DNA from: an uncultured bacterium
GTDB lineage: Bacteria > Actinomycetota > Coriobacteriia > Coriobacteriales > Coriobacteriaceae
DNA: 44,768 nucleotides
Reading direction: 5' to 3'
NCBI GenBank assembly: GCA_958349055.1
Contig: CATWBO010000018.1
Span: 1-44,768, forward strand
The translations under genes were made by a program, and so were the position numbers. Shown piece after piece: positions 15,768 through 22,995 of the stretch. The stretch's first letter is position 1, and each line of letters starts with the position of its first letter. Under the pieces are notes generated by a model that had not been told where the DNA came from, ran no database searches, and saw only the letters and a list, made by a program, of their open reading frames with translations.

Positions 15768-16751
15768 CTAATCCCCCGAAGCCTGATTACGGCCGGTGGC
15801 ATAATCGATCTGCACGTGCGGCTGCAGGTTATAGCAGTACACGTGGAAGCAGAGCGTCTTGCCGTGATCCTCGACCGACTGCGCCTCTAGGCGCACGCCG
15901 CGGCAGACGAGCTCATCTTCGTTGTACATGGGCGTGACGCGGTAGAGCACGTGGTTGCCTGTGTCGCGAATGTAGTCGAGGATCTGCTCCTCAAAAGGAA
16001 GCATGCCCGTCTCGTTGAGATAGCGTGTGCCGGTGAGGAGATTCTTGCGATTGGCGTTTTCGCCGCAGAGTGACCAGGCGATAAGGTGGCAGCGGTTGTA
16101 GAGGCTCTGGCCGGGGATGAAGTCGTAGCGCTGCTGGTGCCAGCCGGCGGGGTGGATGCGTGAGATGTCGCCGCGCTTACCTTGGCCGAGCGATTCGGGT
16201 CCAACGCAGGCGAGCGCCTTGCGAGTGCGGCCTAGGCTGTCGAGCTTGGAGAATTTCTTAAAGCAACCTTCTTCGGCGGCTCGTTCGTACTCGTCGAGCG
16301 TGAACGACGGCGTGCCCAACGGGTGCGTGCTGTCGGCGCGCAAGGCGACATAGGGGTTGCCGGCGTAATCGGGAATGCTGCTGAGGTATACACCGCGGGC
16401 GCGGTCGAGGTCGGGGTTCTCTACCTCGTCGATGGGGGTGACGGAGCCGTCCGGGTCGGTGTCGCCGCCGGTGTCGGTTGTGGTGGCCTCGGAGCCATCA
16501 CCAGCGTCCGGGCCGCCTTCGGAGTCCGTGGAGCTTGCCGTTCCCGATTCGAGTCGGGCGACCAGATCGGCCTCGTCTTCGGTGCGGCTAGGGCTTTCAT
16601 TTTGCTTTTCGGCTAGAGCCGCCGCCTGCTCGTCACTTTGCGGCGACAGCAGCTTGGGCGCGCCGTCGAGCGATCCCGTAAACAGCGCAAACCCCAGCAC
16701 CACGGCGGTGCCGATGGAAAGTACTTGCTTGTAGGCGGACTTGCGCGACAT
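15768..16751 (-). CDS. Secreted/anchored DNA/RNA non-specific endonuclease
   Basis: The 327-residue protein starts with a basic tip and a signal-anchor or signal peptide (about residues 7-28, YKQVLSIGTAVVLGFALF). An acidic, Thr/Ser/Gly/Asp-rich linker of about 90 residues follows. The C-terminal half is a NUC-family (beta-beta-alpha metal) nuclease domain like streptococcal secreted DNases. It has RGDISRIHPAGWHQQRYDF and the active-site stretch NRCHLIAWSLCGENANRKN, where RCH takes the place of the classical DRGH. LLTGTRYLN completes it. The ATG 16751 has CCAGGAG upstream. Likely roles are nutrient scavenging, biofilm DNA turnover or attack on neighbouring cells. It stands alone with terminators around it. 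Confidence 0.88.
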   Translation of the reverse strand: MSRKSAYKQVLSIGTAVVLGFALFTGSLDGAPKLLSPQSDEQAAALAEKQNESPSRTEDEADLVARLESGTASSTDSEGGPDAGDGSEATTTDTGGDTDPDGSVTPIDEVENPDLDRARGVYLSSIPDYAGNPYVALRADSTHPLGTPSFTLDEYERAAEEGCFKKFSKLDSLGRTRKALACVGPESLGQGKRGDISRIHPAGWHQQRYDFIPGQSLYNRCHLIAWSLCGENANRKNLLTGTRYLNETGMLPFEEQILDYIRDTGNHVLYRVTPMYNEDELVCRGVRLEAQSVEDHGKTLCFHVYCYNLQPHVQIDYATGRNQASGD

Positions 16752-17062
16752 GGAGGCTCCTGGCTAGACGGTTGGGAATCTACCAGTCTAGCAGGTGCCA
16801 TCGCAGGTCATTCGATCGAACAAATACTTAAGATTTGGGATAAATGCCGCCGGTTCATTTGCCTCATATGGAGCTGCGGCGGTTGTGAATGTAGGGCCAT
16901 TCGGCGTTTACCCAGATAAAACCTGCCAAAATAAACCTGTCCCCTTTTAGAAGGTCGGCAACAATTTATGTGGTTCAGGTTGAGCATGCGCGAGCGAGCA
17001 GATTGTCGTGCCTGGGGCCTGCGCAGCGCCGAGCGGTTGCGCCGTTTGTAAAACGGCGCAAC
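16752..17062. other. Intergenic region with a solitary CTGTCCCC half element
   Basis: No gene is visible in these 311 bp. At 16927-16949 lies CCAAAATAAACCTGTCCCC followed by TTTTA. It reads GGGGACAGGTTTATTTT on the other strand, so it is a half-site of the repeat family seen elsewhere in the window, here without its inverted partner. The right edge runs into the inverted repeat at the end of larE. The nuclease promoter must lie in the left part but is not clear. Confidence 0.4.
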
Positions 17063-17063
17063 C
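17035..17063 (-). repeat. 13-bp inverted repeat overlapping the larE stop codon
   Basis: GGTTGCGCCGTTT (17035-17047) pairs perfectly with AAACGGCGCAACC (17051-17063). The stem begins at the larE stop codon and has no T-run after it on the minus strand. It may end or stabilise the larE mRNA without being a classical terminator. Confidence 0.5.
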
Positions 17064-17941
17064 TACAGGTTCATGTTGCCGTGGATGTAGGGGGCGACCT
17101 CGGGGGAGATGTGTCCGCAGCCTAGGTCGCGCAGCGCGGACTCGATAGCGGCGGGCAGCGGGGTCTTGCCCTTGTCGTCGACGGCGGTACCGCCGAGGGC
17201 GGCAATCTTTGCGACATCTGCGGGAGCGGCCTCGATATGCATGCAGCCGCCGACCAAGCGTGCGCGGACCTGCGAAAGGTCAAGGTCGTGCAGGTAATCC
17301 TCGCAGGCGCGAATCAGGTCGACCTTCTCGCGCGTAAGCTCCTCGCCCGTGGGGATGCGCGTGGCAAGGCAGGCGCCGGCGGGTAGGTTCCAAACGGGAT
17401 AGCCCCATGCGCGTAGCAACTCACGCTCCTCGTCCTTGGTAAAGCCGACCTCCATAAGGGGCGAGCGCACGCCGAGTTCCTCGGCGGCACGCATGCCGGG
17501 GCGGTAGTCGCCGCGGTCGCTTGCGTTGCTGCCGTCGATAACGGTGGGGAAGCCTAGCGACTTGGCGTGGTTGACGATGGCGGTGAAGCCGGCGCGTTTG
17601 CAGTGATAGCAGCGGTCAGCGTCGTTGCAGGCAACCTGCGGAAGTTGGAGCTGGTCAACCGAAAGATTAAGCACCGGAAGCTTAAAATGCGGGCCCTCAT
17701 CGGCTTGTCCGTCAACAGATCGCTCAAACGAAGCCTGCTCGGGCGTGCCGATGAGCGGCGTGGTGAGATGGACGAGAAGGGTGTTGGCGGGCATGATGCG
17801 GGAGCAAACGGCGGCCAAAAAGCTGCTGTCGACGCCGCCGGAAAAGCCGATGGCGACGCGTCCATATGCCAAAAGCAGCTGCTCGAGCGCTGTGAGTTTG
17901 TTCTGAAGCTCCTCTGCGGGTGCGGTGGTGTCTGAAAGCAT
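17063..17941 (-). CDS. larE: ATP-dependent sacrificial sulfur transferase LarE
   Basis: LarE inserts sulfur into the nickel-pincer cofactor precursor of lactate racemase-type enzymes. The 292-residue product has the ATP-pyrophosphatase P-loop SGGVDS at residues 34-39 and the conserved RCYHCK with C111 and C114. The late PAGACLATRIP carries C191, at the position I recall as the sacrificial or cluster-binding cysteine. GDYRPGMRAAEELGVRSPL is a strong family signature. The ATG 17941 follows AAGGAA. LarB, LarC and the racemase are not in this window, so it is an orphan here. A general PP-loop sulfurtransferase role is a less likely alternative. Confidence 0.9.
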   Translation of the reverse strand: MLSDTTAPAEELQNKLTALEQLLLAYGRVAIGFSGGVDSSFLAAVCSRIMPANTLLVHLTTPLIGTPEQASFERSVDGQADEGPHFKLPVLNLSVDQLQLPQVACNDADRCYHCKRAGFTAIVNHAKSLGFPTVIDGSNASDRGDYRPGMRAAEELGVRSPLMEVGFTKDEERELLRAWGYPVWNLPAGACLATRIPTGEELTREKVDLIRACEDYLHDLDLSQVRARLVGGCMHIEAAPADVAKIAALGGTAVDDKGKTPLPAAIESALRDLGCGHISPEVAPYIHGNMNL

Positions 17942-18034
17942 GAAACGTTCCTTACAGTTAAAAGCTCGGACGAAACTATAATCCTACCGAGCCGCTCGCC
18001 ATAAGACTTCTATCTATGTAACGAAAGTGCAATA

Positions 18035-18053
18035 TGTATATACGTTATATACA
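18035..18053. promoter_or_regulatory. Perfect palindrome, candidate operator
   Basis: TGTATATACGTTATATACA is a perfect 8-3-8 inverted repeat in the 165-bp gap between divergent larE and the HAD gene. It is 54 bp before the HAD start. Symmetry and position suggest a repressor site, with the AT-rich arms possibly including the -10 region. No regulator gene is adjacent. Confidence 0.5.
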
Positions 18054-18106
18054 AGTTCGTAAAGTGCGGTAGAGTAGCGGAAATGCAAGCCAATGGGGGG
18101 ACCGAA

Positions 18107-18757
18107 ATGATCAAGGCTGTCATTTTTGATATGGATGGAACGCTGGTCGACACCGAGCGACTGGGTATTAAGGCGTGGAAGGCGGGCGCTGCCGAGCTGG
18201 GGCTCGCGATTGATGACGCGCTGATTCATCAGTTTATCGGCCGTACGCTGGTAGATGTCATGGGCATTCTCGAGGAGCGCTACGGTAGCCACGAGACCGC
18301 CGAGGCGATTTATGTCCGCCACAAGGAGATTCGCGACGAGATGGTCAAGACCGAGCTGGAGCTTAAGGCCGGCGCTGCCGAGTGCCTGGACGAGCTTTTG
18401 GCTGCGGGCTATCACGTGGGCCTTGCGACGTCTTCGCGCCATGTTACCGCCGAGCGCAACCTTAAGGCGTTCGGTCTCTTTGACAAGTTTGAGACTGTGA
18501 CCTGCGGCGAGGACGTCGTGCACGGCAAGCCCGATCCCGAGATGTATCTGCTTGCCTGCAAGCGCGCGGGCTTTGCTCCCGAGGAGTGCGCGGTGGTCGA
18601 GGATTCGCGCAACGGCTGCGTCTCGGGTATCACGGCCGGCTGCCATGTCTTTGCCGTGCCCGATATCGTCCCGCTGCCGCAGGACGTGGTGGACGGTTGC
18701 AACGCCGTGCTCGACACGCTGTTCGATCTGACGGCGGCGGTCAAGGCCGTGCGCTAG
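18107..18757 (+). CDS. HAD-superfamily phosphatase/phosphoglucomutase-like hydrolase
   Basis: The 216-residue protein is a haloacid dehalogenase enzyme of the beta-phosphoglucomutase/GPH subfamily. Motif I is VIFDMDGTLVDTE with the nucleophile and acid Asp pair. An alpha-helical cap follows, then motif II with LATSS, motif III with the lysine in HGKPDPEMYLLA, and motif IV in VVEDSRNGCVSG. All catalytic residues are present. I chose ATG 18107 because GGGGGG precedes it by seven bases; the ATG at 18083 lies upstream of that site. The substrate is likely a sugar phosphate but cannot be named. It is the only gene of its unit. Confidence 0.92.
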   Translation: MIKAVIFDMDGTLVDTERLGIKAWKAGAAELGLAIDDALIHQFIGRTLVDVMGILEERYGSHETAEAIYVRHKEIRDEMVKTELELKAGAAECLDELLAAGYHVGLATSSRHVTAERNLKAFGLFDKFETVTCGEDVVHGKPDPEMYLLACKRAGFAPEECAVVEDSRNGCVSGITAGCHVFAVPDIVPLPQDVVDGCNAVLDTLFDLTAAVKAVR

Positions 18758-18794
18758 CGCTGGCATACCATCTATTTCAATTAGATTTTAAAAG

Positions 18795-18830
18795 GCGGTC
18801 GTTTGCGTTGTGCGAACGGCCGCTTTTCTG
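18795..18830 (+). terminator. Terminator of the HAD hydrolase gene
   Basis: A 12-bp stem (18795-18806 with 18812-18823, two G-U pairs) is followed by TTTTCTGTTTG. Confidence 0.75.
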
Positions 18831-18835
18831 TTTGT

Positions 18836-18855
18836 TCCGCCGTTCTAACGAACGG
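18836..18855. repeat. Short dyad repeat, copy 1
   Basis: TCCGCCGTTCTAACGAACGG holds the inverted repeat CCGTTC-TAAC-GAACGG. A copy differing at one base lies at 30600-30619, directly behind glmS. Both copies stand downstream of genes and ahead of further terminator-like hairpins. Confidence 0.5.
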
Positions 18856-18860
18856 TAGAG

Positions 18861-18899
18861 AAAAGGGCCCGACAAGTGCTTGCTTGTCGGGCCCTTTTT
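18861..18899. terminator. Second strong terminator-like hairpin
   Basis: A perfect 16-bp stem (18861-18876 with 18883-18898) is flanked by AAAA and TTTTT and can act on both strands. It lies behind the HAD terminator. On the minus strand it would stop transcripts arriving from the LacI-family gene. Confidence 0.8.
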
Positions 18900-18931
18900 G
18901 TTTTGAGCATTGGCCTGATAACGTCGCATTG

Positions 18932-19018
18932 CACGAAATGGGAAGTTATATGGAGGCGAACTTACACGAAATGGGAAGTTAAATGCGCGCGAGTTGACAC
19001 GAAATGGCAAGTTATGTG
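18932..19018. repeat. Three direct repeats with exact 33-bp period
   Basis: CACGAAATGGSAAGTTA starts at 18932, 18965 and 18998, so the period is exactly 33 bp. The conserved part is about 21 bp and the 12-bp spacers are themselves partly similar (GCGAACTTA, GCGAGTTGA before the next unit). On the minus strand the array can be read as three 11-residue units centred on NFPFRV. It lies 52 bp beyond the 3' end of the LacI-family gene. Whether it is a protein-binding iteron array or coding is unknown. Confidence 0.7.
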
Positions 19019-19069
19019 TGGACATAGATAGAGAATCCTGCCGCACCTAAAGGCTCGACGAATAAGCGA

Positions 19070-20182
19070 TTACAGGTACGCGCCGAGGTTAATGGCCGTG
19101 GCGTCGGTCTGGGTGTCTGCCTGGGTGCTTGCTCGCTCTAGCAGGAACGGGCGCACGATTTCCTGACGGTTGATGTCTTCGGTGGCGGTGACCGTTGTGA
19201 CGGGGCGGGCGGCCGAGCCGACGCGGATGTGTTTGGTTTTGGGCGGTGTCTTTTGCTCGATTTGCTCCATCAGCAGCTGGACGCCCTTGCGGCCAATCTC
19301 GTAGCCCGGGGGAGCAACCGTGGTGAGCGAGACGGATCCGCTCCAGGCAAGCGGGTTACCGTCGCATCCGGCGACAAGAATCTGGCCGGGGACACAGATG
19401 CCTTTGTCGACCAGCGCCGAGATGACGCCGGAGGCCAACACGTCGGTAAGTCCTACGACAAAATCGGGGCGCTCGTCGGTCGGGTGCTCGGCAATCTGTG
19501 CACCGATACCGTAGCCGTCGGCCGCGGTGTTCCATTCGCCGGCGTCGATAACTTCGATCTTAATGTCGGGACGCATCGCCAGCGCCTTGTGAATGCCAAG
19601 AACGCGCAGGGTGAGCTGCATAAATGCCGCTCGACCCACAACGACGATATGGTGTGCGCCGCGGGCGATGGCGAGCTCGGCGATAATGCGCCCCTGGGCC
19701 TCGTTGTCGGCAGCCACATAGTAGCCAGGCTCGGAGCAATGGATGTCCAGATGGACGATGGGCACGGGCATCTTAGTCATGGCCGGGTGCCAGTCGGGGG
19801 ATGCCATGGGCTGAACCATGACACCCGACATCTGCGTGCCCATAAAGTAGCGCAGGTAATGATCCTCGAGAATATCGTCGTTATCGGCGTTGGCGATAAG
19901 TAGATCGTAGCCGTGCTTGCGGGCCTCGTTGTGGGCGCCGCTCGCAATCTGCAGCGAGAAGCCGTGGTCGAGGCGGGGGAGGACCAGGCCAAAGGACTTG
20001 GTGGTGCCACCGGCCAGCTGACGGGCGCTTTGGTTGGGCAGGTAGCCCAGACGATTGATGGTCTCGTTGATGAGCTTGAGGGTCTCGGGGCGCAGCTTTT
20101 CGGGATGGTTGAGCGCGTTGGAAACCGTGCCCAACGAAACCCCGGCCTCGCGCGCGACGTCGCTGATTTTAACCTTTGCCAT
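19070..20182 (-). CDS. LacI-family transcriptional regulator
   Basis: The 370-residue DNA-binding repressor has an N-terminal HTH (ISDVAREAGVSLGTVSNALN) and hinge helix (NQSARQLAGG). A periplasmic-binding-protein-like sensor domain with dimer interface fills most of the rest. A C-terminal tail of about 45 residues after the usual TTV...PP-YEIGRKGVQLL region is longer than normal and Thr/Ala-rich. I chose ATG 20182, preceded by AAAGGGG. A longer open frame to 20305 translates into the intergenic repeat element (KTTTKVPVPF) and is spurious. The ligand is probably a sugar or nucleoside, unknown here. No sugar catabolic genes adjoin, so its targets may lie elsewhere. Confidence 0.92.
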   Translation of the reverse strand: MAKVKISDVAREAGVSLGTVSNALNHPEKLRPETLKLINETINRLGYLPNQSARQLAGGTTKSFGLVLPRLDHGFSLQIASGAHNEARKHGYDLLIANADNDDILEDHYLRYFMGTQMSGVMVQPMASPDWHPAMTKMPVPIVHLDIHCSEPGYYVAADNEAQGRIIAELAIARGAHHIVVVGRAAFMQLTLRVLGIHKALAMRPDIKIEVIDAGEWNTAADGYGIGAQIAEHPTDERPDFVVGLTDVLASGVISALVDKGICVPGQILVAGCDGNPLAWSGSVSLTTVAPPGYEIGRKGVQLLMEQIEQKTPPKTKHIRVGSAARPVTTVTATEDINRQEIVRPFLLERASTQADTQTDATAINLGAYL

Positions 20183-20250
20183 AGCGGCCCCTTTGATGCG
20201 TTTCAAGTACAAGCCTGATTGTAGCATCGCCCGCCCCCGGGGTGTCAAAA

Positions 20251-20520
20251 TCACCACGAAGGGGACAGGCACCTTTGTGGTGGTTTTTGCTGTCCCGGCT
20301 TTCAATTGTCTTGATCTGTAACATCTGGACGGTAAAACCGGCTCTACGTGTTACAGATTGAGACAAAACGTCGAGGTCGGACGGAAAATCTCGATCTGTA
20401 ACGGCAAGCCCGCTTTTAGGGCTCCAGATGTTACGGATCGAGATTTTTCGGCGGATCGGGCCGCCGTGCCACCGCCCCCGACCGAAACCACCACAAAGGT
20501 GCCTGTCCCCATTGTGGTGG
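20251..20520. repeat. Composite REP/BIME-like element, copy 1
   Basis: This 270-bp non-coding element is repeated at 28335-28595. Inverted terminal units (20251-20288 and 20485-20520) each form a CCACCAC-type hairpin around GGGGACAGGCACC / GGTGCCTGTCCCC. Two internal hairpins start with TCTYGATCTGTAAC at 20309 and 20389, exactly 80 bp apart. Each closes with a GTTACRGATYGAGA arm. It lies between the divergent LacI-family gene and the four-helix membrane protein gene. No transposase is nearby. Confidence 0.85.
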
Positions 20521-20631
20521 CCTTTGGTTCATCCGTTTCCGTTGATGCGGCAATCCTTCTGGTCAGCGAGCGCGATGCGCGAGGATACACTGTGCCCCAC
20601 TCAAATCACACCGCAACATCGAGGAGGGCAC

Positions 20632-21138
20632 ATGGCCACCGCAAAGGACTATCAGTGCTATCTTAAGAACAAATGCATCGTCGGTTACGGCATCGTCAAC
20701 GGCATCGTCAACGCGCTTATCTTTATGGGTATGCACGCGGGGGATGCCGATATCACCTTTGCCGCCGGCAAAGTTGTCGAGGAGATTGCGTTGACGGGTG
20801 CCCTGCTTGGCCTCATCCTGACTTGGTGCGTGGTGCCGCTGACCAAGATGGACTTCAACAAGGGCGTTTACCTTGGAAATTCCGAAGGCTATGGCTGGTT
20901 GGCAAAGCTGCCCAAAAAGTCGATTCCCCTGTCGATCGTCGTTGGCATCATTGCCCTCGCAGTTGCCACGCCCCTTGCATGGCTTTGCACCTTTGTGCTT
21001 CCGCTGCCGCTCTCGCGCACGGGCATGATGATCTTTAAGGGCGTCATGTGCGCCATTGCCGGCTGCGTGAGCGGCTACGTCGTCATCGGTGCCACCACCG
21101 CGGGCGTCGACGCTGGGGAAGTCGCCGCAACTGCCTAA
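20632..21138 (+). CDS. Hypothetical four-helix membrane protein
   Basis: The 168-residue product has about four hydrophobic segments: roughly residues 18-34, 49-68, 97-125 and 133-152. Polar loops (DFNKGVYLGNSEGYGWLAKLPKKS) separate them. The ATG 20632 is preceded by GAGGAGGG; open frame further upstream comes from the repeat element and is not used. I do not recognise a Pfam family. It might be an accessory membrane component or a small transporter. It ends in a terminator, so it is probably transcribed apart from the MFS gene that follows. Confidence 0.75.
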   Translation: MATAKDYQCYLKNKCIVGYGIVNGIVNALIFMGMHAGDADITFAAGKVVEEIALTGALLGLILTWCVVPLTKMDFNKGVYLGNSEGYGWLAKLPKKSIPLSIVVGIIALAVATPLAWLCTFVLPLPLSRTGMMIFKGVMCAIAGCVSGYVVIGATTAGVDAGEVAATA

Positions 21139-21166
21139 AGCATCCCAACAACTCAATGTTCTCTTC

Positions 21167-21204
21167 AAAACGGTCGGCCCGAGCAAAGGGGTCGGCCGTT
21201 TTGC
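21167..21204 (+). terminator. Terminator after the four-helix membrane protein gene
   Basis: A stem of about 14 bp (21167-21180 with 21189-21202, two G-U pairs) is followed by TTTTGCTTT. Confidence 0.75.
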
Positions 21205-21247
21205 TTTACGCGAGAAAAATTCAGCACCCTTTAGGCCCATCGTTAGA

Positions 21248-21267
21248 ATTGCCGCATCTACGGCAAT
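21248..21267. promoter_or_regulatory. TTGCCG-N6-CGG palindrome, candidate operator of the MFS/amidohydrolase operon
   Basis: ATTGCCGCATCTACGGCAAT is a perfect 7-6-7 inverted repeat about 110 bp before the first MFS gene. Its core TTGCCGCATCTACGG matches the two sites around the regulator-MFS2 divergent region (26602 and 26686) at nearly all positions. Confidence 0.6.
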
Positions 21268-21375
21268 GGCTCTGATGCCGCCCTTCTTGCGCTCCAGCCT
21301 ATATTTGCCTCGACAAGACGCGCGGGTCAAAGGGGTTCGATGTCCGCGTGAAACGGAAAAGAAAGGAACCAACAC

Positions 21376-22992
21376 ATGGCTAAAGCTAAAGCTGTGGCAG
21401 AGGAGAAGGGTGCCGAGAAGTTTATGCTTCTCCCCGTTCTCGTTCTGATCCTGGCCCAGATGGGCACCTCGGGCGATAACGGCGCCCTTTCGCTCGCCGC
21501 AACCGCTCTGACGCAGGACCTCGGCGCCACCACCGCCGATATCCAGCTCGCCAACATGGTCTACTCCCTCATGGCCGGCGCCTTCATGATCGCCGGTGGC
21601 ATGATGGGTACCATCATCGGCTGGAAGAAGAACTTCCGCATGGGCGCTCTGCTGTGCGCCGCCGGCGAGGTCGTGCTCGCCATGTCCCCCAATATGGCCA
21701 TCTTCATTTGGGGCGGCCGCACCCTCGTGGGCTTCGGCGCCTCGTTCATGATTCCCTCGGTTCTGGGCCTCGTCCCCAAGATCTATCACGGCAAGAACCG
21801 CGTCCTTGCTTTTGGTTGCATCGGCGCCGCCTCTGGTCTTTCCGCCCTGCTGCCGCTGCTGCTTTCGATTGTGCTCATGGCCGCCGGCATGCGCGTGACG
21901 TTCTTCGTCCTCGCCGCCTACTTCGTGCTCGTGTTCCTGCTGTCCTTCAAGCTGCCCGAGATCGAGCAGTCCGATGAGAAGCTCAAGTTCGATGGCGTCG
22001 GCGTTGCCCTTGCCGCAACCGGCCTGTTCCTGTTCCTGGTCGGCGTGTCCCGCATCTCCGCTTGGGGCCTCGTCGAGCCCTTCCCGGCCTGCCCCTTCAC
22101 CATCGCCGGTATCTCCCCTTGCCTGCCCATGGCCATCCTGGGCGTGATCATCCTCATCGTTATGATCAACGTCGAGAAGAAGGTCGAGGAGAAGAACGGC
22201 TTTGCCCTGCTGCCCCAGTCCTTCCTTAAGACCCCGCAGGTCCTCGCCGGTCTCGCCGCCTCCGCCATCACGTTCTTCTTCATGGGCGTTCAGTCCATCC
22301 TGATGGCCCCCTACCTGCAGCTCGTTGCCGGCTGGTCTCCGGCTATCGTTGGCGTGCTCTCCATCGTCGTCGGCGTTCCGACCTTCGCTTTCTCCATCGG
22401 TATCCCCAAGTTCCTGCCGAAGGCTAACCCGCGTCGCGTCATCCAGGTCGGCTACCTCACCCTTGCCGCCGCCCTGATCATCATGGCGTTCTCCGTTACG
22501 CTCGACGCTGCTTCCATGCCGGGCATCCTCATTGGCTGCGTTGTTGCCGGCTCGGGTGCCGGCATCGTTTCCGCCCAGGCCAACAACGTTGTCGCCCTTG
22601 CCGTGAACGAGCGCGACGCTTCCCAGTCCGGCGGCATTCAGACCACCATGCGTAACGTTGGTCAGGCCATCGGCATTGCCCTGCTGGGTGCTGTGCTGCT
22701 CTTTGGTATCACCAACTCCGTGAAGGACGCGGCCGCTAACGATTCCCGCATTTCCGAGTCCACCGTCGCCGCGATTTCCGAGCGCAATATCGACCTCGTC
22801 TCCGATGAGAACTTCCGCGCCTCTATTGAGGACATCGATATGAGCGATGAGGAGCGCGACGCCCTGGTCGAGATCAACGCCCAGTCCCGCTTCAACTCCA
22901 CGCGTTTCGCTTACTACGTGGGCGCTGCCATCATCGTGCTTGGCCTGGCCACCACCCCTGCTATCAAGAAGTTCTCCAAAGAGGAGGAGTAG
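21376..22992 (+). CDS. MFS transporter (DHA2/EmrB-like), paralogue 1
   Basis: The 538-residue membrane transporter has about 12-14 hydrophobic helices. MFS motif A lies in the loop after helix 2 as GTIIGWKKNFRMG, a changed form of GxxxDRxGRR. SQSGGIQTTMRNVGQAIGIALLG in the second half is typical of the 14-helix drug:H+ antiporter group. A hydrophilic stretch of about 70 residues (ISESTVAA...NAQSRF) precedes the last helix. The ATG 21376 follows AAAGGA. It is 3 bp from the amidohydrolase gene, so substrate and enzyme are probably linked. Codon use is strikingly biased to C-ending codons (TTC, ATC, GCC, TCC), unlike its paralogue at 26.7 kb, which hints at high expression. Confidence 0.9.
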   Translation: MAKAKAVAEEKGAEKFMLLPVLVLILAQMGTSGDNGALSLAATALTQDLGATTADIQLANMVYSLMAGAFMIAGGMMGTIIGWKKNFRMGALLCAAGEVVLAMSPNMAIFIWGGRTLVGFGASFMIPSVLGLVPKIYHGKNRVLAFGCIGAASGLSALLPLLLSIVLMAAGMRVTFFVLAAYFVLVFLLSFKLPEIEQSDEKLKFDGVGVALAATGLFLFLVGVSRISAWGLVEPFPACPFTIAGISPCLPMAILGVIILIVMINVEKKVEEKNGFALLPQSFLKTPQVLAGLAASAITFFFMGVQSILMAPYLQLVAGWSPAIVGVLSIVVGVPTFAFSIGIPKFLPKANPRRVIQVGYLTLAAALIIMAFSVTLDAASMPGILIGCVVAGSGAGIVSAQANNVVALAVNERDASQSGGIQTTMRNVGQAIGIALLGAVLLFGITNSVKDAAANDSRISESTVAAISERNIDLVSDENFRASIEDIDMSDEERDALVEINAQSRFNSTRFAYYVGAAIIVLGLATTPAIKKFSKEEE

Positions 22993-22995
22993 GTC

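Noticed and set aside
18932..19018. Short CRISPR array
   Set aside because: The spacers are only 12 bp and partly similar to each other, there are three units and no cas genes.
20183..20305. N-terminal extension of the LacI-family regulator
   Set aside because: The extra 41 residues translate the REP-like element (KTTTKVPVPF). The same peptide appears at the second copy (28392 side), and the true start has AAAGGGG.
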